From Clostridiales bacterium UBA4644 (GTDB lineage: Bacteria; Bacillota; Clostridia; Oscillospirales; Butyricicoccaceae): a stretch of 31,921 nt of DNA. This document shows, piece by piece, positions 23,829 through 31,921 of this stretch (positions are counted from its first letter, which is position 1; each line of letters opens with the position of its first letter). The notes under the pieces are model-generated. The model did no database searches and was not told the origin of the DNA. It was given only the letters and a program-made list of their open reading frames with translations. The DNA is taken from NCBI GenBank assembly GCA_002405755.1, contig DHMK01000086.1, positions 1 to 31,921 on the forward strand, given 5' to 3'. A program made the translations under genes and the position numbers.

Positions 23829-25052
23829 TCAGCCGCCGAACACCGAGAGCAAAAAGCCCGCGGCGATGGCGGAGCCGATGACGCCGGCCACATTGGGACC
23901 CATGGCATGCATCAGCAGGAAGTTGGTCTTATTATACCTGCGGCCCACATCCTGGGAGACCCGGGCTGCCATGGGCACGGCGGAAACGCCGGCAGAGCCG
24001 ATCAGCGGATTGATCTTCTTGCCGGAGGCGTAATACATGACCACGCCGCCCAGCAGGCCGCCGACGGTGGAGATTCCAAAGGCCACCAGACCCAGCAGGA
24101 TGATCTTGATGGTGTCCAGGCTCAGGAAGTTCTCGCCGCTCATGGTCGCGCCCACGGAGGTGGAGAGGAAGATGGTGATGATGTTCATCAGGGCGTTCTG
24201 TGCGGTGTCGGACAGACGGTCCGTCACGCCGCACTCCCGGAACAGGTTGCCCAGCATCAGGCAGCCGATCAGCGGCGCGGTGGAGGGCAGCAGCAGGATC
24301 ACAAAGGCCGAGACCACCATGGGGAAGACGATCTTCTCCGTCTTGGAGACCTCGCGGCTCTGCTCCATCTTCACCTGGCGCATCTCCTCCGTGGTGAACA
24401 GCTTCATCAGCGGAGGCTGGATCAGCGGGATCAGCGCCATATAAGAATAGGCCGCGATGGCGATGGGGCCCAGCAGCTCCGGCGCAAGCTTGGTACACAG
24501 ATAGATGGCCGTGGGGCCGTCTGCGCCGCCGATAATGCCGATCGACGCCGCCTGCGGGCCGGTAAAGCCCAGCAGCACCGCGCCGAAAAAGGCCACGAAA
24601 ACGCCCAGCTGGGCGGAAGCGCCCATGAGCATGCTCTTGGGGTTGGCGATCATGGGGCCGAAATCCGTCATGGCTCCCACGCCCATGAAGATCAGGGAGG
24701 GATAGATGCCCGCCTTGACGCCGATATAAAACACATCCAGCAGTCCGGCGTTGGCCAATATGTGTCCGTAGCTGTGGTAGTAGGGGCTGGCCTCATTCAG
24801 AAATTCATCCCAAAGCTCCGGATGATACATGGCGTTGGCGCCGCCCGCAGCCACAAAATAGCTCAGATTGCTCAGCAGACAGCCAAAGGCGATGCCGCAA
24901 AGCAGCAGCGGCTCGAATTTCTTCACGATGCCCAGGTAGAGCAGCACGAAGGCGATGATGATCATGACCAGGTTCTTCCAGCCGCCCTCCATAAAGAAGC
25001 CAGCAAAGCCGGATTCGTTCCAAAGCTTCAGAAGGGTACCGAGTATGTCCAT
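23829..25052 (-). CDS. oadB: Sodium-translocating decarboxylase beta subunit (OadB/MmdB/GcdB)
   Basis: The beta subunit decarboxylates carboxybiotin in the membrane and couples this to Na+ export. The 407 residues form many membrane helices. Key features are IGIIGGADGPTAIYL, with D178 matching the essential Asp of the first re-entrant loop, SVGATMSGENFL near 299-310, NPLIGSAGVSAVPMAA at 348-362 and LLMHAMGPNVAGVIGS at 379-394, the second conserved region. Length is normal. It closes the alpha-gamma-biotin carrier-beta operon. The start follows AAGGAGGG, 10 bases after the biotin carrier gene. Confidence 0.95.
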   Translation of the reverse strand: MDILGTLLKLWNESGFAGFFMEGGWKNLVMIIIAFVLLYLGIVKKFEPLLLCGIAFGCLLSNLSYFVAAGGANAMYHPELWDEFLNEASPYYHSYGHILANAGLLDVFYIGVKAGIYPSLIFMGVGAMTDFGPMIANPKSMLMGASAQLGVFVAFFGAVLLGFTGPQAASIGIIGGADGPTAIYLCTKLAPELLGPIAIAAYSYMALIPLIQPPLMKLFTTEEMRQVKMEQSREVSKTEKIVFPMVVSAFVILLLPSTAPLIGCLMLGNLFRECGVTDRLSDTAQNALMNIITIFLSTSVGATMSGENFLSLDTIKIILLGLVAFGISTVGGLLGGVVMYYASGKKINPLIGSAGVSAVPMAARVSQDVGRRYNKTNFLLMHAMGPNVAGVIGSAIAAGFLLSVFGG

Positions 25053-25062
25053 AGGTCCCTCC

Positions 25063-25461
25063 TTATCCGATGACCACCAACGGCGTGTTGGTCTCCACCA
25101 CAGCGCCCTTGGAGGTCAGGATCTGCACCACGGTGCCCGCCTTGGGCGAAACGATCTCGTTTTCCATCTTCATGGCCTCCAGCAGCACCAGCACCTGGCC
25201 CTCCTCCACCTTCTGGCCCAGAGAGACGGGGATCTTCAGGATGTTGCCCGGCATGGGAGACTTTACCACCTCGCCGGAGGCCACATTCTGGGGCGCGGCA
25301 GGGGCGGCAGGCGCGGCAGACGGAGCTGCGGCAGGGGCGGGAGCCGCCGCAGGGGCGGGCGCTGCGGGGGCATAGGCCTCGTATTCGTCCAGGATCATGG
25401 CCCGGCCCTGCTCCACCTCTACCTCATAGGTCTTATCATTCAGCGTTACTTTGTATTTCAT
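25063..25461 (-). CDS. Biotin carboxyl carrier subunit of the decarboxylase (acetyl-CoA carboxylase BCCP-like, GcdC/MmdC-like)
   Basis: The protein carries the biotin that shuttles CO2 from the alpha to the beta subunit. Residues 1-30 are a folded head (MKYKVTLNDKTYEVEVEQG), residues 31-58 are an Ala/Pro-rich flexible linker, and residues 62-132 are the biotinyl domain. The attachment site is EAMKM with K98, and SPMPGNILKI precedes it. The start at 25461 lies inside the coding end of the gamma subunit gene, giving a 26-base overlap. Confidence 0.93.
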   Translation of the reverse strand: MKYKVTLNDKTYEVEVEQGRAMILDEYEAYAPAAPAPAAAPAPAAAPSAAPAAPAAPQNVASGEVVKSPMPGNILKIPVSLGQKVEEGQVLVLLEAMKMENEIVSPKAGTVVQILTSKGAVVETNTPLVVIG

Positions 25462-25801
25462 CTTCCTTGACCTCCCGAATCGAAATGAACCGCAGCTCGT
25501 TCAGCGGCTTGCCAAGCGTATCTGCCACGATGGCCATGACCATGGCGGCGTCTCTGGGGTCCGTGCCGTAAAGCTTCAGCTCGCCGGCCGTACCGGGAGC
25601 CTCAGGGGCGGGGGCCGCCGGGGCCGCAGGGGCCGGCGCGGCCGGGGCCGGAGCCGGAGCGGCCTTCTTCGGCCGGTGCATGACCTTGCCGGTCAGCAGG
25701 ATCACCAGCATCAGCGCCACGATGCCCAAAAACACCACAGCATAACCCAGAAGCGCGGTGACGGCGGCATTGCCCACGCTGATATTCACCAGATCCGTCA
25801 T
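25436..25801 (-). CDS. oadG: Decarboxylase gamma subunit (OadG-like)
   Basis: OadG proteins hold the alpha subunit to the membrane beta subunit. The 121-residue protein has one N-terminal membrane helix (about 14-38, GYAVVFLGIVALMLVILLTG), then an Ala/Pro-rich linker (about 45-68), then a soluble C-terminal part (KLYGTDPRDAAMVMAIVADTLG) typical of the family's longer type. The start is ATG 25801, because GGAGG sits seven bases before it and the alpha gene stop is two bases upstream. A GTG six bases earlier is too close to the Shine-Dalgarno site. Identification rests on the helix-linker pattern and context. Confidence 0.85.
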   Translation of the reverse strand: MTDLVNISVGNAAVTALLGYAVVFLGIVALMLVILLTGKVMHRPKKAAPAPAPAAPAPAAPAAPAPEAPGTAGELKLYGTDPRDAAMVMAIVADTLGKPLNELRFISIREVKEDEIQSNAE

Positions 25802-25803
25802 GC

Positions 25804-27180
25804 TCACACCTCCGTGATGGTGTAGCGCACCACCTGCTCCTCCCGGGCCTTCCGTCTTTCAAAGAAGGCCTCGGCCACCTGGGGGAAGGCGGCGTAGCTG
25901 AGCACATCCTCATCGCAGCGGGCCAGCTCGCCGATCTCCGCCCGGTATTTCTCAAAGGCAGGCTCCAGCAGGTCGGCATAGCGGCAGGTGATGGGCTGCT
26001 CGTCGCCCAAGACCTTCTTCTGCAGCTCCGGATCGATCTTTCCGGGGGCCCTGCCATATTCGCCCTTCAGATAGGCCTTGATCTCCTTGGAGACGATCTT
26101 GTAGCGCTCGCCGGCCAGAACATTGTTGGCCGCCTGAACGCCCACCATCTGGGAGGAGGGCGTCACCAGCGGAGGATAGCCCAGATCCTTCCGCACCCGG
26201 GGTACCTCCTCCAGCACGTTCTGGAACTGATCCAGCCGGTTCTGCGCCTTCAGCTGGGCCACCAGATTGCTGAGCATACCGCCGGGGACCTGATAGGTCA
26301 GCGCGTCCGGATCGGTGCCCATGACGATGGGATTCATCAGTCCATCGGCAATGGCCTTGGCCCGGACGCTCTTGAAATGGTCGTTAATCTCCTTGAGCGT
26401 TTTCGTGTTCAGACCGGTCTCATAGCCCATCTCGCCCAGCACATAGCGCATGGTCTCCGTGGGCGGCTGGGAGGTGCCGCCGGAAAAGCTGGCGATGGCG
26501 CAGTCCAAAACATCTGCGCCCGCCTCAGCCGCCTTGAGCAGGGTCATGGAGCCGGTGCCGGTAGTGCAGTGGGTGTGGACCACCACGGGAACGGAGAGAT
26601 TCTTCTTCAGGGCGGAGACCAGCTCAAAGGCCGCCCGAGGGCTCATGATGCCCGCCATATCCTTGATGCAGACCGACTGACAGCCCAGCTTCTCCAGCTG
26701 CCGGCCCAGCTCCACAAACATCGCCAGATTGTGGATGGGGCTGGTGGTATAGCAGAGTGCGCCGGACACATGGGCGCCGCACTTCAGGCCCTCATCCACC
26801 GCAACCTCGATATTGCGCAGGTCGTTCAGCGCATCGAAGATGCGGATGATGTCGATGCCGTTTTCCACGCTTTTGCGCACGAAGGCCCGGACGATATCGT
26901 CGGGATAATGCTTATAGCCCAGCAGATTCTGGCCCCGCAGCAGCATCTGCAGCTTTGTATGCTTCACATGGCTGCGGATGGTACGCAGCCGCTCCCAGGG
27001 ATCCTCGTCCAGATAGCGCAGGCAGCTGTCAAAGGTTGCGCCGCCCCAGCACTCCAGCGAATAATATCCGGCCTGATCCATCTTTTCCAGGATGGGCAGG
27101 AAATCAGCCGTTGGCATCCGGGTCGCCATCAGCGATTGCTGCGCATCCCGCAGGACGGTTTCCGTAATTTGGATCTTCAT
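25804..27180 (-). CDS. oadA: Oxaloacetate decarboxylase alpha subunit, carboxyltransferase domain (biotin domain separate)
   Basis: OadA transfers CO2 from oxaloacetate to biotin, yielding pyruvate. This 458-residue protein is the carboxyltransferase part only. The HMGL-like barrel (about 5-285) has ETVLRDAQQSLMATRM with metal ligand D12, K173 in IKDMAG (the carbamylated lysine), and HTHC with H202 and H204. The conserved PYC/OADA domain follows (about 300-440). It lacks a C-terminal biotin domain, which is encoded by a separate gene downstream. The fold excludes a methylmalonyl-CoA or glutaconyl-CoA transferase, so oxaloacetate (or a related 2-oxo acid) is the substrate. It is first in the operon, with GAAGGAAGGG before the ATG and a candidate promoter at 27249-27277. 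Confidence 0.93.
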   Translation of the reverse strand: MKIQITETVLRDAQQSLMATRMPTADFLPILEKMDQAGYYSLECWGGATFDSCLRYLDEDPWERLRTIRSHVKHTKLQMLLRGQNLLGYKHYPDDIVRAFVRKSVENGIDIIRIFDALNDLRNIEVAVDEGLKCGAHVSGALCYTTSPIHNLAMFVELGRQLEKLGCQSVCIKDMAGIMSPRAAFELVSALKKNLSVPVVVHTHCTTGTGSMTLLKAAEAGADVLDCAIASFSGGTSQPPTETMRYVLGEMGYETGLNTKTLKEINDHFKSVRAKAIADGLMNPIVMGTDPDALTYQVPGGMLSNLVAQLKAQNRLDQFQNVLEEVPRVRKDLGYPPLVTPSSQMVGVQAANNVLAGERYKIVSKEIKAYLKGEYGRAPGKIDPELQKKVLGDEQPITCRYADLLEPAFEKYRAEIGELARCDEDVLSYAAFPQVAEAFFERRKAREEQVVRYTITEV

Positions 27181-27248
27181 AGTGTCCCTTCCTTCTTCTT
27201 ATCTTGCTCGCAGACCCGGAAAAGCCAGCTTTTCCCGCTCTTGGTAAA

Positions 27249-27277
27249 AGAATACCAGAAAGTCAACAAAAATTCAA
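27249..27277 (-). promoter_or_regulatory. Candidate promoter of the oad operon
   Basis: On the minus strand TTGAAT (27277-27272) and TATTCT (27254-27249) are 17 bases apart, matching four of six positions each. The tract lies about 70 bases upstream of oadA in an AT-rich gap. Confidence 0.5.
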
Positions 27278-27346
27278 TTATGTTTTACGAAAAAATTGAC
27301 GATTTTGCCATGCTTTTCTGTTTTCAATAATTTTGCAGTTTTTGTT

Positions 27347-27374
27347 TTGCTTTTTTCCTTTTCTGTGGTATAGT
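27347..27374 (+). promoter_or_regulatory. Candidate promoter of ywiB-argS
   Basis: TTGCTT (27347-27352) and TATAGT (27369-27374) are 16 bases apart, in an AT-rich stretch 80 bases before the ywiB start. The -10 is a five-of-six match. Confidence 0.5.
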
Positions 27375-27452
27375 AAAGTGATTGGTTTCTTCTCTTTTTC
27401 CGAAAAAGGAAGGCCTTATCGTGATTTTGCCCAAAGGAGATCCTTTGTTTTT

Positions 27453-27896
27453 ATGAAAAAAGATGTTATCATTTCCATCAAGGGTCTGCAGCAGAATGAG
27501 GAAGACGCTGCCGACCCCATCACGCTGGTGACGGCCGGGCGGTATTACCGCAAAAACGGCAGCTACTATATCAGCTACGAGGAGACTGAACTCACCGGCC
27601 TTGCCGGCACCCGGACCACCCTTCGCGTGGAGCCGGACAGCGTCCGGGTGATCCGCACGGGGCTTTATCCCTCCCAGCTGGTCTTTGAAAAGGGCAAGCG
27701 CCATCTTTCTCTCTACCACACCGACTACGGCGACCTTTCCGTGGTGGTCTCCACCCACAGCATCCAAAACACCCTCACCGACGATGGCGGTGCGCTGGAT
27801 GTGAAATACGCCATCGAGGTTGGCAGCAGCCCTCTGGGCGTCAACCATCTCAGTCTGAACATCAAAAACGCTGAAGAAGGAGCGATTTTCCAATGA
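27453..27896 (+). CDS. ywiB: YwiB/DUF1934 family beta-barrel protein
   Basis: The 147-residue protein belongs to the DUF1934 group of small calycin-like barrels of unknown function that lie next to argS in Firmicutes. It starts MKKDVIISIKGLQQN, contains DPITLVTAGRYYRKNGSYYISYEE and closes with HLSLNIKNAEEG. The ATG at 27453 lies 13 bases after AAAGGAG, slightly long. The Shine-Dalgarno itself is part of the short inverted repeat AAAGGA-GA-TCCTTT, which could mask it in RNA. Its stop overlaps the argS start as ATGA, so the two are translated in step. Confidence 0.9.
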   Translation: MKKDVIISIKGLQQNEEDAADPITLVTAGRYYRKNGSYYISYEETELTGLAGTRTTLRVEPDSVRVIRTGLYPSQLVFEKGKRHLSLYHTDYGDLSVVVSTHSIQNTLTDDGGALDVKYAIEVGSSPLGVNHLSLNIKNAEEGAIFQ

Positions 27897-29635
27897 ATCC
27901 TATCCAGACCGCCATCCGGCAGGCCTCCCAGTTGCTGAAGAACGCCTATCTTTCCGCCGCAGCCGCAGGCGACCTGCCCCAGGTCCAGCTCTCCGAGCCT
28001 CAGATCGAGATCCCCCGGGATCTGCGCAACGGCGACTACGCCAGCAGCTTTGCCATGCAAAACGCCAAGGCCCTGCATCTCCCGCCCCGGAGGATCGCGG
28101 AGGCGCTCACCGCCCACGCCCGGCTGGAGGGCACCTGCTTCTCCGCTCTGGAGATCGCCGGTCCCGGCTTCCTCAATCTCCGTCTGGCCCACAGCTGGTT
28201 TGAATCCGTCCTGGAGGGCATCGTCCAGGAGGGGAAGGATTATGGCTGCACCCCGGCGGACAAGCCGGAAAAGATCATGGTGGAGTTCGTCTCCGCCAAC
28301 CCCACCGGCCCCATGCACATGGGCAACGCCCGGGGCGGCGTTTTGGGCGACTGTCTGGCGGAGGTGCTCCACCGGGCCGGCAACGATGTGACCCGGGAGT
28401 TTTATGTGAACGACGCCGGCAACCAGATCGATAAGTTCGCCCTCTCGCTGGACGCCCGCTACCGTCAGCTGATCCTGGGCGAGGACGCCGTTCCCTTCCC
28501 GGAGGACGGCTACCACGGCAGCGACATCAAGGCGCTGGCCAGGCTCTTTTATGAGGAGCACGGCGACAGCTGGCTCCATCAGGACGACGCCCTGCGCCGC
28601 CAGGCGCTGGCAAGGTTTGGCCTGGCGCACAATATCCCCGCCATGAAGGCGGATCTGGAACGCTATCTGATCCATTACGACGTGTGGTTCTTCGAGAGCA
28701 CCCTCCATGAGAGCGGCTTCGTGGCCGACACCGTCCAAAAGCTCACCGACGGCGGCTGGACCTATGAAAAAGAGGGCGCGCTGTGGCTGCGCACCTCCGC
28801 CCTGCTTTACAATATGTATAAAGCCGAGGGCAAGACCGATGAGGAGATCGAAAAGCTGGAGCTGAAGGACGACGTTCTCCGCCGGGCCAACGGCTTCTAC
28901 ACCTACTTTGCCGCCGACATCGCCTACCATCGGAACAAGTTCGAGGTCCGGGGCTTCGACCGGGTCATCAACATCTGGGGTGCGGACCACCACGGCCATG
29001 TTGCCCGGCTGAAATGCGCGCTGGACGCCCTTGGGCTGGACGGCAGCCACCGGCTGGAGATCGTCCTGATGCAGCTGGTGCAGCTGGTGCGCGACGGTCA
29101 GCCCGTCCGCATGAGCAAGCGCACCGGCAACGCCATCGCCCTCCACGATCTGCTGGACGAGGTCAGCGTGGACGCCGCCCGCTTCTTCTTCAATTCCCGC
29201 TCCGCCGCCTCTCCCATCGAGTTTGACCTGGGCCTGGCCGTGCGGCAGGACAGCGACAACCCCGTCTACTACGTTCAGTATGCCCACGCCCGCATCAAGA
29301 GCATCCTGAAGGCGCTGGCCCAGGACGGCATCTCCACGGAGATCTCCTCCGCCGACCTGACGCTGCTCACCGAGCCTGCCGAGCTGGAGCTGATCCGGGA
29401 GCTTTCCCACCTGCCGGAGGAGATCCGTCTGGCCGCCGTCCAGCGGGATCCCTCCCGCCTGAACCGCTACGCCACCCAGGTGGCCGCCGCCTTCCACAAG
29501 TTCTATACGGAATGCCGCATCCGCGATGCGGAGCCCGCCCTGCGGGACGCCCGCATCCTGCTCTGCAGCTGCACCGCCGCCGTCATCGAAAATACCCTCT
29601 CCGCCTTCGGTGTTTCCGCGCCGGATCATATGTGA
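27893..29635 (+). CDS. argS: Arginyl-tRNA synthetase
   Basis: ArgS is a class I synthetase that charges tRNA(Arg) with arginine. The 580 residues hold an N-terminal Add-1 domain (1-100), the catalytic Rossmann fold with the HIGH motif as HMGN (142-145, after ANPTGP), WGADHHGH near 362-369, and the KMSKS-like motif MSKR (407-410, RMSKRTGN). A DALR anticodon-binding domain follows (about 455-580), with YAHARIKSIL just ahead. The weak KMSKS loop is normal for many arginyl enzymes. It overlaps ywiB by four bases. Confidence 0.97.
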   Translation: MNPIQTAIRQASQLLKNAYLSAAAAGDLPQVQLSEPQIEIPRDLRNGDYASSFAMQNAKALHLPPRRIAEALTAHARLEGTCFSALEIAGPGFLNLRLAHSWFESVLEGIVQEGKDYGCTPADKPEKIMVEFVSANPTGPMHMGNARGGVLGDCLAEVLHRAGNDVTREFYVNDAGNQIDKFALSLDARYRQLILGEDAVPFPEDGYHGSDIKALARLFYEEHGDSWLHQDDALRRQALARFGLAHNIPAMKADLERYLIHYDVWFFESTLHESGFVADTVQKLTDGGWTYEKEGALWLRTSALLYNMYKAEGKTDEEIEKLELKDDVLRRANGFYTYFAADIAYHRNKFEVRGFDRVINIWGADHHGHVARLKCALDALGLDGSHRLEIVLMQLVQLVRDGQPVRMSKRTGNAIALHDLLDEVSVDAARFFFNSRSAASPIEFDLGLAVRQDSDNPVYYVQYAHARIKSILKALAQDGISTEISSADLTLLTEPAELELIRELSHLPEEIRLAAVQRDPSRLNRYATQVAAAFHKFYTECRIRDAEPALRDARILLCSCTAAVIENTLSAFGVSAPDHM

Positions 29636-29645
29636 ACAAGCGTCT

Positions 29646-29673
29646 GCCGGGCGGGTCTCCGCCCGGCGGTTTT
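29646..29673 (+). terminator. Terminator-like hairpin after argS
   Basis: GCCGGGCGG and CCGCCCGGC pair perfectly around a GTCT loop and are followed by GG and four T. The short T run, two bases off the stem, suggests leaky termination, so the next gene may be read from here. Confidence 0.6.
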
Positions 29674-29694
29674 CATTGCTGAAAAGGAGTCTTT

Positions 29695-31197
29695 ATGAAA
29701 CGCAAGCTGCTTTCCCTTTTGCTGGCCGCGGCGCTCTGCCTTGGCCTTGTCCTCCCCGCCCGGGCCGCCGAGGCGCTGACGCCGGAGACGCAGCAGGAGA
29801 TCCTGCTGGAGGTCTCGGATTTCATCCGGGAAAACTGCCTGACCAGCAGTCTGGAGGACGATCCTCTGGGCCGGGTCTTCCCCGCCTGGCAGAAGGAGGG
29901 CGCGCTGCTGCAGGCCCTGCAGAAGGACGCCGGGCTTTATGAACGGCTCATGCGCAAAATGCTCTCCGGCTACGACAGCCACACCCTCTATTCCCCCGCC
30001 GGGACCTATACCCTCTCCTTTCCCAAAAGCGACGCCGGTTATGCCGGCATCGGCGTGACCATCGCCCAGCAGGGCAAGCAGGCGGCCGTGGCCGATGTTT
30101 CGCTGGCGGGCAGCGCCTTTGAGGCCGGCATTCTGGCCGGCGACCTGCTGCTCCGCGTCAACGGCGAGAGCCTGATGGGCATTCCCCTGTCCGGCATCTC
30201 CGCCCGGCTCCGGGGCGAGGCGGGGACGCAGGTGGAGCTGACCGTCCTGCGCGGGGAGCAGGAGCTTACCTTCTCCCTCACCCGGCGGCAGCTGGAAACA
30301 CCCAATTACACCGGCCGGACGCTGGAGGATCACATTTATTACATGAAATGGGATCGGTTTTCCGACGAAGACGGCAGCTACGCCCGCTTCCGGCAGGACC
30401 TTTCCGCGCTGGCGGCGGAGGACTGCCTGATCCTGGACCTGCGGGACGATCCCGGCGGCGATCTGGACCTGGCCTGCTCCATGGTCTCCGACCTGCTGCC
30501 GGAGCGGGCGACCTTTTTCTCCTTCTCCCAGCGCGTGGCGGGCGAGAGCCAGCCCACGGTGAAATATTACACCTCCGACGGCAAGGGCAAGGCCCTGCGG
30601 CAGATCTGCATTCTGGTGAACGGGGCTTCCGCCTCCGCCTCCGAGGTGCTGACGGCCAGCCTGCGGGACAGCGGCTATGCCACCGTTGTGGGCGAGACCA
30701 CCTACGGCAAGGCCCGGGCCCAATACCATGTGGTGCTGCCCGACGATTCTGCCGCCGTGGTCACCGCCATGGCCCTGCTCTCCCTGCGGGACGGGGACTA
30801 TGAGGGCGTTGGCCTTGCGCCCGATGTTCCCGTGACTCAGACGGCCCTCTCCGGCTCCGCCGGCTATGTGCCCGAAGCGGTGGCTCTGGCCCCCGGCAGC
30901 TGCTCCGACAACGGCGCGGCCCTGAACCGGGCGCTGGTCTCCCTGGGCTATCTCAGCGCGCTCCCCGAAAAGCCTTACCGTCTGGGGGAGGAAACGCTGG
31001 AAGCGCTGGCCCGGCTGAAGGCCGTCTGCGGGCTTGACGATCCGGCCCCCGGCGCGGGCCTGCCCACTCTGCGGCTGGTGAACCTGCTGCTCTCCCGGCA
31101 GAAGCAGGGGACCTACCTGCGGGACGATCCTCTGCTGACGGCCATGGAGCTTTGCTGTCAGGCCCTGGCCCAGCCCGCCCTCTCCCCCGCCGCATGA
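29695..31197 (+). CDS. S41-family C-terminal processing protease (CtpA-like) with PDZ domain
   Basis: This is a secreted or membrane-proximal serine protease with a Ser-Lys dyad. Residues 1-24 form a signal peptide (ending PARA). A helical region follows (25-100), then a PDZ domain (about 114-195; GYAGIGV, then AGILAGDLLLRVNGESLMG), then the S41 fold (about 205-375). The dyad is S314 in NGASASASE and K339 in YGKA, 25 apart, the family distance. DLRDDPGGDLD at 248-258 is the conserved strand. The final 125 residues (about 378-500) resemble a peptidoglycan-binding helical region (LGEETLEALARLKAV), but only loosely. AAAAGGAG precedes the ATG. Targets are unknown. The CtpA relatives SpoIVB and CtpB act in sporulation, so such a role is conceivable. 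Confidence 0.93.
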   Translation: MKRKLLSLLLAAALCLGLVLPARAAEALTPETQQEILLEVSDFIRENCLTSSLEDDPLGRVFPAWQKEGALLQALQKDAGLYERLMRKMLSGYDSHTLYSPAGTYTLSFPKSDAGYAGIGVTIAQQGKQAAVADVSLAGSAFEAGILAGDLLLRVNGESLMGIPLSGISARLRGEAGTQVELTVLRGEQELTFSLTRRQLETPNYTGRTLEDHIYYMKWDRFSDEDGSYARFRQDLSALAAEDCLILDLRDDPGGDLDLACSMVSDLLPERATFFSFSQRVAGESQPTVKYYTSDGKGKALRQICILVNGASASASEVLTASLRDSGYATVVGETTYGKARAQYHVVLPDDSAAVVTAMALLSLRDGDYEGVGLAPDVPVTQTALSGSAGYVPEAVALAPGSCSDNGAALNRALVSLGYLSALPEKPYRLGEETLEALARLKAVCGLDDPAPGAGLPTLRLVNLLLSRQKQGTYLRDDPLLTAMELCCQALAQPALSPAA

Positions 31198-31216
31198 TCG
31201 AAAAGGACAAAAAGAA

Positions 31217-31244
31217 GCCCTCCGCCAAAAGCGGAGGGCCTTTT
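31217..31244. terminator. Bidirectional terminator after the S41 protease gene
   Basis: GCCCTCCGC and GCGGAGGGC pair over nine bases around a CAAAA loop. The plus strand goes on CTTTT, and the minus strand ends TTCTTTTT, so both converging units can stop here. Confidence 0.88.
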
Positions 31245-31255
31245 GATGTGTGGGT

Positions 31256-31921
31256 TTATTTAATAACAGCAACAAAATCGGGCTTATACTCTCAGTATTG
31301 GTCTTCCACTGAACGCTGAGCTTCGCGCCGTTCAGCGCATTGTTGGAAACCGTGAAGGTCGCGCCTTCAGCCATGATGATCTGGGCAGGATCATAGAATG
31401 TCAACAAGAGCAACGCCGCCCTTGATCTCGTTGCCGGAAACAACATCTCCAAGCGTGCCGTTAATTTTAGAAAACATGATAGCAACATTCTTGTATGCAT
31501 CCTCACCTGCTGCACCTTCAAAGTTGCTCATGTTGAATGTGTTATTCTTGATGGTAACTGTTCCGCTTACGCCCTGTTCCCACAGCTTGATGGGACGAAC
31601 GGCATTGATGGTGCAGAGCCCTCAAGGGTCTCATTGCACTGACCCAAATTCTGAATCCAAATCGGGTTGGAATTGTTCCTGGTATCAAATCCATCGCTGT
31701 TGACGCTGGCAGTGTTCACGTACTTATTGAAGGTGCAGTTTACGAAAGACATATCATTCGTGCTTGCTGCCGAATTTCCAATCAGCAAGTGCAACTTTTC
31801 CAGCGTCACCGATTTCAACAAAGAAATCGATCGCTTCAAGCAGCTTTGCGTTGCCGTTCACGCCGCTGATAACCGCCTTGTACTTGAACGCAAGGTTACC
31901 CTTGTTCACGATCTTGAAGGA
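31256..31921 (-). pseudogene. Second decayed SipW-type/beta-helix protein gene (5' end beyond window)
   Basis: The right window edge enters a gene in mid-reading. The first segment, SFKIVNKGNLAFKYKAVISG then NAKLLEAIDFFVEIG, resembles the camelysin-like segment of the gene at 14090-15436 (PFSIKSNGN, ALKYKVVVNG). It then stops in frame. The next frame gives VTLEKLHLLIGNSAASTN and a beta-helix ladder: NCTFNKYV, IQNLGQCNETLEG, CTINAVRPIKLWEQG, TVTIKNNTFNM, VSGNEIKGGVALVD, and the tail YKPDFVAVIK with a TAA at 31256-31258. Four frame changes are needed. One near 31810 looks like a fusion across a deletion, one near 31612 is an extra CT, one near 31392 an extra A, and one near 31290 an extra AG. 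No ribosome site or start is visible. I read it as a relic. Confidence 0.75.

Noticed and set aside
27181..27452. A T-box riboswitch for argS
   Set aside because: The leader ahead of ywiB-argS has no T-box-like conserved motif or antiterminator that I can find, and argS is the second gene.
1..31921. CRISPR arrays, tRNA, rRNA and insertion sequences
   Set aside because: I looked for short regular repeats, cloverleaf-type sequence and transposase motifs on both strands and saw none. This is a visual check and cannot exclude a weak case.

Overview
The window looks like a chromosomal segment of an anaerobic, spore-forming member of the Clostridia, most like the Oscillospiraceae. The reasons are the high GC content, strong GGAGG ribosome binding sites, a spoIIID sporulation regulator, a sodium-pumping decarboxylase operon, and two relics of proteins with the clostridial SipW-type signal peptide. 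I saw no tRNA, rRNA, CRISPR array, phage gene or insertion sequence. The assignment comes from gene content only.

Layout. 1-5079 (minus): an oligopeptide-type ABC importer, oppA-oppB-oppC-oppD, with oppD cut by the window edge. OppC carries a large tandemly repeated extracellular insertion. 5306-8070 (plus): rpsO-pnp with its own promoter, two intergenic hairpins and a strong terminator. 8084-10824 (plus): a membrane-anchored XRE-type regulator behind a palindrome, then an M16 zinc peptidase. 10845-14072: spoIIID (minus), whose 3' end is partly duplicated downstream, diverges from a P-type Ca2+ ATPase gene (plus). The two genes face each other across an inverted repeat that contains sigma-E-like promoters. 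14090-15436 (minus): a frameshifted SipW-signal/beta-helix gene. 15625-20018 (minus): a MarR repressor, a heterodimeric ABC exporter and a small unknown protein, in an operon with a well-formed promoter and operator. 20030-23330 (minus): D-Ala-D-Ala carboxypeptidase, FCD-type GntR regulator, YbaK-type deacylase and HAD nucleotidase. 23389-23802 (plus): a short ComEA-like protein. 23829-27277 (minus): oxaloacetate decarboxylase genes in the order alpha, gamma, biotin carrier, beta. 27347-31244 (plus): ywiB-argS overlapping by ATGA, then an S41 protease. 31256-31921 (minus): a second broken relative of the SipW-type gene, running off the window.

Working together. The clearest functional units are the peptide importer, the rpsO-pnp unit with hairpins that resemble PNPase autoregulation sites, the MarR-controlled exporter, the Na+-pumping decarboxylase, and the spoIIID/Ca2+-ATPase pair. 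That pair may be co-expressed in the mother cell during sporulation, when calcium is moved toward the spore.

The points most worth a second look are the modules inside OppC, the mirrored sporulation promoters with candidate SpoIIID sites, the partial duplication of spoIIID, and the two decayed SipW-type genes, which contrast with the intact genes around them.
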